A stretch of 64,000 bases of DNA, from positions 248,001 to 312,000 of the forward strand of contig NZ_JAKRFZ010000001.1 in NCBI RefSeq assembly GCF_022347765.1. Direction: 5' to 3'. The stretch's first letter is position 1. The number at the start of each line of letters is the position of its first letter. The DNA comes from Pseudoalteromonas sp. OOF1S-7. GTDB taxonomy: Bacteria > Pseudomonadota > Gammaproteobacteria > Enterobacterales > Alteromonadaceae. The translations under genes and the position numbers were made by a program. This document shows, piece by piece, positions 26,804 to 34,949 of the stretch. A model generated the notes under the pieces. That model was given only the letters and a program-made list of their open reading frames with translations. It made no database searches and had not been told where the DNA came from.

Positions 26804-28669
26804 CTACTGTGCAAGCTGATAGCTATTGCCCAATTCATCCTGTAATACAAAAGCAATGCCGTCAACAGGCGTCATATCAAGCGACTCCGTCAGGATTCGG
26901 CTTGAAAACTGCCAGCCTTCAGGCAAGTTAAGCCGATCTCCTAAATGCGCCAAATCATCCATTTGCAATGAAGGGTCCGAAATACGGCTAAATGACTGCA
27001 TCACATAAGTTTGCCCTGTGTTATCGGTAATTTCATAGATGCGTCGCCCTTTGTAAAAGTGCCAGGTATTGCTTCTTGAGACTTCTCCCGCTACATAAGG
27101 AACTTGCTCTCCCTGCGCGGTACTTATGTCAGCCGTCGTTAATAAGCGCATTTTTACATCGCCGAATTGACGAAACTGCGTGCTCGCGTCCAGCGTTATG
27201 ATGTCTCCACCACGACTTTCATCAACCACGAAAAAGCGCGGACCGTTAGGAATGGCGCTCACTGCACCGTATTGTGCAGCAACGTCTTCAAAATCGATTG
27301 CATCCCACTGCGACTGCTGACACATATCAACACCCGGCGTCCCCCACACCTGCGCCACTACCCTGTCATCTTGCAGATAAGGCAATAGGATCTCACAGTA
27401 ACGCATATTGTAGCTTGGCCCGCCAGTTACCAGCGGCGCTTGTGGCGTGGTTGTTTGCATAAAGCTTAAAAAGTGCAGTGCCAACTCCCCACCTACATCA
27501 TCTTGAATAAAGTGACCAGCCTGAAAGCGCCTGTGCTCTGAGCCTTCAGCACCCGGTACATGGTTAATCCATTTGCGCTGATTGGCCTCACTACCTAGTC
27601 CTTTATCATATTCGCCACCATTAAACATAAACGGATTATGATAGGCGCCTAAAGTTTGCCATGCCGGTAACGTTTGCATCTCTATGCCAGAGAGCATGGA
27701 TGGAAACGCGCGGATCGCAGCTTTATACTGCACATTTGGATAAGGCGCGTTGTAAGCTTTTACCTCCGCGTCACTCAACTCTATCGTCGAGAGCTTTTGC
27801 ACCACATCACCCGCCATCAACTCTGGTACACTGGCCGCGTAATCAATCCACTGCTGAAACCCTTCAACACGATCGCGCGAACGTGTATCAAAAAATGTAC
27901 TGGCATCCATTGTAAGCGCCGCGTCAATTTCAAAGCTAGGTAATTGATACGGGTTGCTACCGGTTGGAATAACTGGCATATCACCGTTTGCCACCACGAT
28001 TCTGGCAAAACGCTCAGACATATCACCAGCTACTCTAAGCCCAATAAGGCTGCCCCAGTCTTGCACAAATAAATTAATGTCAGTGAGTTGCAGCTTGTTG
28101 ATAAACGCCTTGGTCCACGACACATGGTGTTCATATTGATGTGCGGCAACATTGAGTGGCTTATCCGACTTACCCATCCCCATATTATCAAGCGCAACTA
28201 CCCGATAACCAGCATCGGCCAAAATAGGGATCATTTTACGATATAGATAAGACCAACTTGGCTGGCCGTGCAACATCAGCACTACTTCGCCATCTTGTGG
28301 TCCTTCATCTACGTAGTGCAGTCTAAGCCCTTCTACTTCCAGGTAATGTGCAGCAAAGTCATAGCCCGGTAAATCGTCAAAGCAAGCATCCGGGGTAGTG
28401 ACAAACTCAATCCCTTTAGAGGTGGTTGACGTAGTAATATCAGCCTGCAAACACGCGTCACTTAGTGGGCCGGAGGCTGGTTTTGTTTCCGTAGGCTTTG
28501 TTTCTGAGTGGGTGTCCTGAGTAACCGTTTCTTCTGCACTGCTTTGTTCATCGTCGCTATCGCTACATGCCACCAAAATGCTGCTTAACAGGCAGACCCC
28601 AATGGCCTTGCGCAAAGTGACAACGGTCTGCTTTAGCTTAAATTGTGTTGTTCGAGTGTTGTGGACCAT
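26804..28669 (-). CDS. Lipoprotein with haloalkane-dehalogenase-like alpha/beta-hydrolase and extra C-terminal domain
   Basis: A 621-residue protein. Signal and lipobox ILVAC (Cys35) lead into a Ser/Thr/Glu-rich linker to about residue 70. The hydrolase core follows: LMLHGQPSWSYLYRKMIP (HGQP oxyanion loop), then FVQDWGSLIGLR with nucleophile Asp204 followed by Trp205, as in haloalkane dehalogenases rather than the Ser of esterases. The catalytic His is in AGHFIQDDVGGELALHFLSFM. A C-terminal domain of about 190 residues is not part of that family and is unrecognised. Dehalogenase chemistry is inferred from the Asp-Trp pair; other Asp-nucleophile hydrolases such as epoxide hydrolases are possible. 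Confidence 0.8.
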   Translation of the reverse strand: MVHNTRTTQFKLKQTVVTLRKAIGVCLLSSILVACSDSDDEQSSAEETVTQDTHSETKPTETKPASGPLSDACLQADITTSTTSKGIEFVTTPDACFDDLPGYDFAAHYLEVEGLRLHYVDEGPQDGEVVLMLHGQPSWSYLYRKMIPILADAGYRVVALDNMGMGKSDKPLNVAAHQYEHHVSWTKAFINKLQLTDINLFVQDWGSLIGLRVAGDMSERFARIVVANGDMPVIPTGSNPYQLPSFEIDAALTMDASTFFDTRSRDRVEGFQQWIDYAASVPELMAGDVVQKLSTIELSDAEVKAYNAPYPNVQYKAAIRAFPSMLSGIEMQTLPAWQTLGAYHNPFMFNGGEYDKGLGSEANQRKWINHVPGAEGSEHRRFQAGHFIQDDVGGELALHFLSFMQTTTPQAPLVTGGPSYNMRYCEILLPYLQDDRVVAQVWGTPGVDMCQQSQWDAIDFEDVAAQYGAVSAIPNGPRFFVVDESRGGDIITLDASTQFRQFGDVKMRLLTTADISTAQGEQVPYVAGEVSRSNTWHFYKGRRIYEITDNTGQTYVMQSFSRISDPSLQMDDLAHLGDRLNLPEGWQFSSRILTESLDMTPVDGIAFVLQDELGNSYQLAQ

Positions 28670-28861
28670 CTTTGTTTTCCTTATGTATCAGATAACTATT
28701 GCTTATCGTGTTGAGGCATAGGAATATCACTGCAAACGGATGCAACGTAGCCGGTTGTGCGCAGATGGTGTAAAAGTCTGTCTCAATGGTGCTATGGCGG
28801 CATATCATCAGAATAAAATTGCCTGTACCATTTAATAACTCAATCACAGCCGGAACCCCGA

Positions 28862-29893
28862 GTGAATTCAGCGCATACAATACCGAGCCAAACCGGGCTT
28901 TATAACAAAAGACAAACTCAGGCCTGGATATTTTTACTGATCTGGCCGGGGCTCAATATCTTACTCTTATCCAGTGTGTTGCTACTGCTCGAGCAGTTCA
29001 CGTTCCCTTTGTTTACACAGGTCGTCGTAAAAATATGGGGTGGGTTTTGTGCCGGTTATTTACTCTTTAACCTATTTGAATGGGTATGTGCGCCGTTTTT
29101 ACCAGCCGGTGTTCGTCATAATACTTGGTTGTTCAGGCCTTTTTCCATTATCCTGCTGTACGCACTGATAGGGCCAATCGTCACGTTACCAAACGCAAAT
29201 GCGGCCTCTCAGGTCTCATTTTTGCCCGTCATTATTATGTTGCTTGAGGCATTTGTTTACATCGCTGTCATGCTGATGTTCAAACAACAAGCGTATCACT
29301 TTCAGTCTCAGCTGCAGGCGCAAAAAGCAGAGTTACAAATGCTGAAGATGCAGTCTAACCCGCACTTTTTGTTTAACACCCTTAACCTGATCGCCAGTGA
29401 AGTGACTCAAGATCCGCACAAGGCAAAAGTGCTCATTTACGACCTCAGCGACCTACTGCGCCATACCATTCAACTTGCCCAACACCAATTTATAGCGCTG
29501 ACACAGGAGCTCAAACTGGTCGAGCTTTATCTTGTTTTACAACAAAAAAGATTTGCGGACCGACTCACGTTTGATTTGGATTGCCCAATCGAATTTGACC
29601 AGCTATCGGTTCCATCTTTGCTGTTGTTACCCCTGGTTGAAAACGCCGTAAAGTATGGCATTGCCCCATATGCCCATACAGGCCATATCAGTATCATTGT
29701 TGAAGCCCAAGCCCATAGCCTGATAATTGAAGTACAAGATACAGGCGCGCCTTTTGAAGACACCCAAGTGATCTCAGGCGAAGGACTACGTATTACACAA
29801 GAAACCCTCGCACTGCACTATCAAAACGCCGCCACGTTTAAGCTTGTCTCGTCCGATGAAGGCACCAGCGCGTTTATCCAGTTGCCCAGATAA
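28862..29893 (+). CDS. LytS-type sensor histidine kinase
   Basis: A 343-residue membrane kinase. The N-terminal about 140 residues hold four hydrophobic helices. A short coiled coil (residues about 143-160) leads to the His_kinase domain, with phospho-acceptor His168 in QSNPHFLFNTLN, and to an ATPase domain with LLLPLVENAVKYGI (N box) and VQDTGAPF (G1). It lacks the usual HisKA domain, as in the LytS/YehU class. Translation appears to start at GTG 28862 with only a weak ribosome site. The LytTR regulator follows 16 bp after the stop, so they form a two-component operon. Confidence 0.88.
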   Translation: MNSAHTIPSQTGLYNKRQTQAWIFLLIWPGLNILLLSSVLLLLEQFTFPLFTQVVVKIWGGFCAGYLLFNLFEWVCAPFLPAGVRHNTWLFRPFSIILLYALIGPIVTLPNANAASQVSFLPVIIMLLEAFVYIAVMLMFKQQAYHFQSQLQAQKAELQMLKMQSNPHFLFNTLNLIASEVTQDPHKAKVLIYDLSDLLRHTIQLAQHQFIALTQELKLVELYLVLQQKRFADRLTFDLDCPIEFDQLSVPSLLLLPLVENAVKYGIAPYAHTGHISIIVEAQAHSLIIEVQDTGAPFEDTQVISGEGLRITQETLALHYQNAATFKLVSSDEGTSAFIQLPR

Positions 29894-29909
29894 ATAACCA
29901 GAGCCGAGT

Positions 29910-30662
29910 ATGAATACCAAAACCGTGATCATTATTGACGACGAACAGGCAGCCAGACAGCACTTAAGGGATGTGATAACTGGCTTTGATGAGCTAGAAA
30001 TTGTTGCAGAAGCAGCGGATGGTAAATCAGCCATTGAGCAGCTCATGCTCAAGCGCCCGGATATTGTCTTCCTTGATATCGAAATGCCCGAGCTCAATGG
30101 CTTTGATGTCGCCAGGGCAACGCAACATTTGACCTATCAGCTCATTTTTATGACGGCTTACGAACAATATGCGTTAAAAGCCTTTGATACCAACGCCATA
30201 GATTACTTAGTTAAACCAGCCAGGCCAGAGCTTATCGCCAAAAGCCTAGCTAAAATCGTTCGTCATCAAACACAAGTTCAGCCTCCGCGTTCATCTGCAC
30301 GGCTGATCTTAAACGACCACGCAGCGCAAAAAATCGTTGAGTGTGAACATATCAACTTTATTGAAAGCATTGGCCGCTATCGACGAGTCCATTTAACCGA
30401 GCAAGGCGCCCGCAGTCACAACACAGACACCATAATTTCTGAGCAAACCCTCGACAGATTTTGCACTCAGCTACCCGAATCTCAGTTTTATCGGCTGCAC
30501 CGCAGCTATATCATCAATGCCACACAGCTATTGGCACTCAAATACCATGCCCGAAAATACTTTGTGCGCCTAGCGGGAACCGATGCACAAATCCCTGTCT
30601 CACGCAGCTTTACCGGTACCTTGAAGGCGCGCATTGCTCAACGGGCACAACTTGAGGATTGA
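29910..30662 (+). CDS. LytTR-family response regulator
   Basis: A 250-residue response regulator. The receiver domain (about 1-120) has Asp10, Asp11 and phospho-acceptor Asp56 in VFLDIEMPE, plus YLVKPA with the conserved Lys. The C-terminal LytTR DNA-binding domain (about 145-245) contains FIESIGRYRRVHLTEQ and FYRLHRSYIINATQLLAL. It should receive phosphate from the kinase encoded just upstream. Its target genes cannot be inferred. Confidence 0.93.
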   Translation: MNTKTVIIIDDEQAARQHLRDVITGFDELEIVAEAADGKSAIEQLMLKRPDIVFLDIEMPELNGFDVARATQHLTYQLIFMTAYEQYALKAFDTNAIDYLVKPARPELIAKSLAKIVRHQTQVQPPRSSARLILNDHAAQKIVECEHINFIESIGRYRRVHLTEQGARSHNTDTIISEQTLDRFCTQLPESQFYRLHRSYIINATQLLALKYHARKYFVRLAGTDAQIPVSRSFTGTLKARIAQRAQLED

Positions 30663-31186
30663 ATGTTGGTTTGGGATGAGTGTTGTTGGCCGTCCAGTCG
30701 CTTACTCGAAATTTTTATTGGTAGGTTCAGAGATTGTCTGTTCGCGTATGGGCGGAGCATGGTTTTTTTCGCAACTGCGAAAATTATTTGAATAGGTATC
30801 CACCTTGCCACCTTTATTTGAGTGGGTGTCCACGTTTGCCTCATACAGCAAGCAGACTTATACCAGGAAAGAAAACGCGCACTAGCGCCAATCAAACAAA
30901 CTGTTTCACTCACACCTGTATACCCGATACTTCTTAGTTGGGTTCGACTAGATCCCGGCTCGCACGCGGCCGGGATGACGGAGATGATTGTAAGGTTTTC
31001 TACAATAATCCACCACTGCGTGGTAATTAGGCCGCTCCCAGCCCACACGAACCCGGGGTGACGGAATTGCTATGAAATGACGAGGTTGCCTGCAAATAGG
31101 ATGTGCTGTTTGTCTATTTCCCCTCCACTATGTTGAAAAAAACCGCAGTTAAGCTGATTTAGCGCAGGTTTTACTGCCTCTGCCCA
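30663..31186. repeat. Repeat-bearing intergenic region
   Basis: Two diverged direct copies lie at 30789-30810 and 30819-30841: TTGAATAGGTATCCACC and TTGAGTGGGTGTCCACG, each followed by a TTGCC-type end. The second contains GAGTGGGTGTCC. A hairpin repeat ATCCCGGC (30952-30959) and GCCGGGAT (30969-30976) is followed by GACGGAGA. A similar CGGGGTGACGGAAT occurs near 31055. These look like REP-type intergenic repeats. No gene is supported here. Confidence 0.6.
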
Positions 31187-33466
31187 TTGAATTGCAGCTC
31201 TGATGGCCTTAGTATCGGGAAAAACAATAATAATAACTGTAACGTTTTGAGCTCTTTAAGCCGCTTTTTCTTACTTGAGGAAGAAACCCAATCGCCAAGC
31301 GACGTGCCTAACTGGCGTGTCAGTGCTCTGCGCATCATTTTGGTGACCGGGCTTTTATTATGCCTTGGGATCTTTATCAACAGCTTGCCCGCTGCGCTGG
31401 CATTTGAACTTGACTATGTGCTGGTACTGACGTCGGGCTTTACGCTTACTATAGGTGTGCTGCTCACTCTGAGTCGCAGCGCTTATCAGCTGTGTGCGCA
31501 CTTGCTGATGATTGCCATAGTGGCGGCTGGAGTGGCCATCAAGTTATTTATTCCTCTGCTACCCCTTGCCCAGTTGGGCTCTATTTTTGTTTATATCACG
31601 CCAATTCTGGCATTACTGTTACTGGGTAAGCGCACTGCGATTTTTTACGCCGCACTGAATATCATTCCATTTTTATTAATAGTGCAGCAGGTTAACTTAT
31701 CGGTTATCCCGCCCGGCGAGCGTATGCTGGTCGACGGCGATATTTATATCCACTTTTTGCTGTTTTTCTTTTTTAACTGTACCGTGCCGCTGGCAGTGTG
31801 GCGTACCAGTCTGGCCGCCAGCCGGTTGAATTTGCATATGGCCAGTAATAACGAGCTACTGGCCTCACAAAAGCAAATCTATCAACGCTTCTTTCAGAAA
31901 TCTTTTCACGCCATTGTGTTAGTCGACCAGCAGTTTAATATCGTTGAAGCCAATGAAAAAGCGCGCACTTTGCTGGGGATCCAGACTCAACCCCTGCCCT
32001 GTAATTTTGTCCGCGTTACACAAGATGATCTGAGCCGGCTGCTTAACAACAGCGACCAGCATGAGGCCGACTTGAATATTTTCCACGTGGGTGAGCGCAC
32101 CATAGAGCTGGCTTCGCGGGAATACCACTCCGAGCAATTGTGCGCCTGGTATCTCAATGATGTGTCTGATCAGCACCAGCTTCAGCAAGATCTGCTGGCC
32201 CTGGATGTTGCCCATCAGCAGGCTAAGTACTTTGATGCCAGAACCAACTTGCCTAATAAAACCTGGCTCACTGAACAGTTACAGGTGCATATTGATCGTG
32301 GCCAGCCATTTGCACTGCTGATCGCCGAAAACCTCAATAAGCACGTGCTTGATTACCTGATTGACGGCGAACTGCACAAGCATTTATACGGCCATATTAA
32401 CCAGGTTGCAGAGCACGACCCCAGTTTGCTCGACCAAATTGCGTATATTGGCGCAGGACGCCTGGCGATCATTATCGAACCCGATGCGCCGGTACTGGAA
32501 GTTGCACAGCGCTGGCGTCAGCACCTGGATTTCTGGCTCAAGCTGGGACAACACCAGTTTCATGCCCGTTACGCCGTGGGGATTGCTACTTATCCGGAGC
32601 ACGGCTATATCCCCGAGCGGTTATTAAAAAATGCCCAGCAGGCCTGTGAACTACGTGGCGCAGGCGATGATCTGGCCATATTTGATCATAGCACCCGACG
32701 CCAGACTCTGGCCCGCCACGAGATGGCCCTACTGCTTGAAAAGGCACTGGAGCATGATGAACTACAGATAGTTTTACAGAGCAAGCATGATAACACCCAT
32801 TCGGTGATTGGCTACGAAGCGCTGGCGCGCTGGCACAGCCCCTTGTTGGGGTGGGTGTCCCCCGGTGAGTTTGTGCCCATTGCCGAGGAGTTTGGTCTGG
32901 TCAATCAGCTGACACAACGCATTTTGCATAAGGTCTGCCATACCTTGCAGAGCCATCCGGATATTCATGTGCCTATCGCCATCAACATCAGCTCCCGCGA
33001 CATTGCCTGCGAGCAATTTGCCCGTAGCACTCTGTCTATTGTGCACAGCTATGGCCTGAGCCCGCGCATGTTCGAATTTGAATTAACCGAATACAGCTTT
33101 GCCGACGATCATAACCAGATCATGGAGGCACTAGATAAAATGGGCTTCAGCCTGAGTATTGATGATTTTGGGATTGGATACTCCAATATTGCGAGGGTGC
33201 TGGCCTCGCCCATTAAGCGCCTAAAGTTGGATCGCTCTTTGGTGACACAAATCACCTCAGATCAGAAACAACAGGCGCTGCTGCTGGGGATACTCACTAT
33301 GTGCGACAACCTGGGCATTGCAGCGCTGGCAGAAGGCGTTGAGACTCAGGCGCAACTTAACAAGCTACTGGAGCTGGGGGTTAAAGAGTTTCAGGGCTAC
33401 TGGTTCAGCCGCCCTGTGGCAGTTGAGCAAGTGCTAGCGAACACTTACGATGCACAGGCGACTTAG
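31187..33466 (+). CDS. Membrane PAS-GGDEF(degenerate)-EAL protein, probable c-di-GMP phosphodiesterase
   Basis: A 759-residue protein with about six N-terminal helices (residues about 45-210), a PAS domain (about 230-345), a degenerate GGDEF domain in which the active loop reads YIGAGRLAII, and a complete-looking EAL domain. The EAL domain has YEALARW, NISSRD, ELTEYSF, IDDFGIGYSN, KLDRSL and LAEGVETQ. It should hydrolyse c-di-GMP, with the GGDEF part perhaps regulatory. No ATG is available near the start: the first possible start is TTG 31187, with TTG 31247 as an alternative. It overlaps the convergent LysR gene by 4 bp. Confidence 0.85.
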   Translation: MNCSSDGLSIGKNNNNNCNVLSSLSRFFLLEEETQSPSDVPNWRVSALRIILVTGLLLCLGIFINSLPAALAFELDYVLVLTSGFTLTIGVLLTLSRSAYQLCAHLLMIAIVAAGVAIKLFIPLLPLAQLGSIFVYITPILALLLLGKRTAIFYAALNIIPFLLIVQQVNLSVIPPGERMLVDGDIYIHFLLFFFFNCTVPLAVWRTSLAASRLNLHMASNNELLASQKQIYQRFFQKSFHAIVLVDQQFNIVEANEKARTLLGIQTQPLPCNFVRVTQDDLSRLLNNSDQHEADLNIFHVGERTIELASREYHSEQLCAWYLNDVSDQHQLQQDLLALDVAHQQAKYFDARTNLPNKTWLTEQLQVHIDRGQPFALLIAENLNKHVLDYLIDGELHKHLYGHINQVAEHDPSLLDQIAYIGAGRLAIIIEPDAPVLEVAQRWRQHLDFWLKLGQHQFHARYAVGIATYPEHGYIPERLLKNAQQACELRGAGDDLAIFDHSTRRQTLARHEMALLLEKALEHDELQIVLQSKHDNTHSVIGYEALARWHSPLLGWVSPGEFVPIAEEFGLVNQLTQRILHKVCHTLQSHPDIHVPIAINISSRDIACEQFARSTLSIVHSYGLSPRMFEFELTEYSFADDHNQIMEALDKMGFSLSIDDFGIGYSNIARVLASPIKRLKLDRSLVTQITSDQKQQALLLGILTMCDNLGIAALAEGVETQAQLNKLLELGVKEFQGYWFSRPVAVEQVLANTYDAQAT

Positions 33467-34365
33467 TCATTTGCCTGTGCCTCCAGCGCCATACACTGAT
33501 ATCTGAGCTCTCCAATAAACGCTCTGGCTGCAGGCCCGAGCGTATCCCCGTCTTTAAAGAGCAGATTAAGCTGGGCCTGGCGTGTGCGATTGTGCGTGAG
33601 TTGCAAGGGCACCAGTACGCCGCTATTGAGCTGCATGGTAATGGCACTTCTGGGCAGCCAGGCAAAACCCAGGCCCTGAGTGACCATATCCACCATAGTG
33701 CGCAAATGGCTGACCGTCCAACGCTGATCAGCCCCCAGCCAGCCGCTGTCAGTGCCTTTACCAAGTGCCGAGTCTCTGACCACGATTTGCCTGAATGACT
33801 TAAGGTCTTCCAACGTCAGCTCACGACCGAGCTGATGCAGCGCATGCTCCGGGTGAGCAACGGCCACAAATTCCACCAGACAGAGCTGCTCACTAAAGCC
33901 TTGCGGCAGCACCATAGGCGAAATGGCTATATCAACCTTGGTGTTTTGTAGCGCTTCAAATGACCCAGACAGGATAGACTCAACCAGTTCAATACGCAGT
34001 AATGGATAAGCCTGTGAGGTTGCCTCCAGTACCTTATAAAGCAGTGCCTGAGGAAAAACTTCATCCACCGCAATACGCAGATGGCTCTCTACCCCTTTTG
34101 CCAGGGTCTGGCCAACAGCCTCGACCTTTTCAGCTTCATCAAGCAGGTAGTTAGCACGGCGCAACATCATTTCACCCGCTTCCGTGAGACGGGTTTTACG
34201 CCCTTCCACCTGGAACAACTTGACGGATAGCGCTGTTTCAATTTTTTGCACTGCGGTATGGATGCTCGACTGGCTCTTGTGGATAGCCTTGGCAGCCTGA
34301 TTAAACCCACCATGTTCTACCACAGCACGCAACATGCGCCACTGCTCAAGCGTGACTCTTAACAT
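33463..34365 (-). CDS. LysR-family transcriptional regulator
   Basis: A 300-residue regulator. An N-terminal winged helix-turn-helix (LEQWRMLRAVVEHGGFNQAAKAIHKSQSSIHTAVQKIE) is followed by a periplasmic-binding-protein-like effector domain from about residue 90. The start at 34365 has GGAAGGTGAG directly upstream; a longer frame starting at 34392 is unlikely. The AbgT transporter lies upstream on the same strand, across a 585-bp repeat-bearing gap, so a regulatory link is only a guess. Confidence 0.9.
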   Translation of the reverse strand: MLRVTLEQWRMLRAVVEHGGFNQAAKAIHKSQSSIHTAVQKIETALSVKLFQVEGRKTRLTEAGEMMLRRANYLLDEAEKVEAVGQTLAKGVESHLRIAVDEVFPQALLYKVLEATSQAYPLLRIELVESILSGSFEALQNTKVDIAISPMVLPQGFSEQLCLVEFVAVAHPEHALHQLGRELTLEDLKSFRQIVVRDSALGKGTDSGWLGADQRWTVSHLRTMVDMVTQGLGFAWLPRSAITMQLNSGVLVPLQLTHNRTRQAQLNLLFKDGDTLGPAARAFIGELRYQCMALEAQAND

Positions 34366-34499
34366 CTCACCTTCCTCGTCATTTGGCCACACTAGCCACT
34401 ATACTTGTAACTATTCTAATCTATTCAATTACTTTTCTCTATTGATGTGCAATATGCTCGATTTTCAGAGCCACAGCTCTCAGCTCCAGTAAAGTAAAA

Positions 34500-34704
34500 C
34501 TAAACAGCCTGCACTGGTTGTCATAATTTGGTCATCTAACAGGGATATGATGCGCCTGCTCTTAACCAGTATGTACTCTTATTGGTTACTTTGATTTTTG
34601 AACCTCCCTTGAGTATTTGCTGCACGGAGGCAGTAAGATTTCCCTTGGTGCTTTTGGCCCAACCAATAGCAAATCCATCTAGCCGGCAGAAGCCGGCTTT
34701 TTCT
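34500..34704 (+). ncRNA. Possible orphan small RNA ending in a terminator
   Basis: A plus-strand intrinsic terminator (34681-34702) has no protein gene upstream on that strand. The 90 bases before it can form two hairpins: CCTCC with GGAGG around 34605-34636, and CTTGGT with AACCAA around 34648-34666. A TTGTCA (34518-34523) is a -35-like element, but the best -10-like TATGAT (34546) is too far away, so no clear promoter was found. No known RNA family is recognised. Confidence 0.3.
34681..34702 (+). terminator. Intrinsic terminator without a plus-strand gene upstream
   Basis: AGCCGGC (34681-34687), loop AGAA, GCCGGCT (34692-34698) followed by TTTT and CTTTG. The 7-bp GC-rich stem with a T-tract is a good terminator pointing right. 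Confidence 0.75.
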
Positions 34705-34742
34705 TTGTTTCTTTGCGTAAGTTAATGCCTAACCGGAATGAT

Positions 34743-34913
34743 TATGAGTGGGTGTCCTTTGACTGGACTTTGACTGGATATCTTGCAAAGCTCTGTGCGA
34801 AGCTGGAGTTTTGAATGGGTGTCTTGCAAAGCTGTCTTCTTCCTCTTTGACTACTTTGATTGGGAGCCTCTTCGTCCTTTGACTGGGTGTCTTCCAAAGC
34901 TTCTTGCAAAGCT
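34743..34913 (+). repeat. Degenerate 24-bp repeat array with GGGTGTC core
   Basis: Three nearly full 24-bp units lie at 34769-34792, 34810-34833 and 34878-34901. They share TTTGA(C/A)TGG, a GGTGTCTT-type middle and CAAAGCT at the end. Partial units lie at 34743-34766 (GAGTGGGTGTCC), 34855-34870 and 34901-34913. Spacing is irregular (41, 45 and 23 bp), so this is not a CRISPR array. It lies just after the AbgT transcript end. Confidence 0.7.
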
Positions 34914-34938
34914 GGATGAGGCACAGGGCCTCATCCAG
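34912..34938 (-). terminator. Hairpin after the AbgT-family gene
   Basis: CTGGATGAGGC (34912-34922) and GCCTCATCCAG (34928-34938) are perfect 11-bp arms with a 5-nt loop, 11 bp past the stop of the minus-strand transporter. Only a short CTTTG follows, so termination may be partly factor-dependent. Confidence 0.6.
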
Positions 34939-34949
34939 TGTCTGGCAGA

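Noticed and set aside
32851..32860. GTGGGTGTCC core inside the EAL gene
   Set aside because: It encodes the conserved GWVSP motif of the EAL domain, so the match is explained by protein sequence.
34547..34594. Leader-peptide-like frame MMRLLLTSMYSYWLL before the orphan terminator
   Set aside because: There is no downstream plus-strand gene for an attenuator to control, and the ribosome-site spacing is poor.
34743..34913. CRISPR-like array
   Set aside because: Units are degenerate and spacers differ widely in length (41, 45 and 23 bp between unit starts). There are no cas genes, and the unit matches an intergenic repeat core instead.
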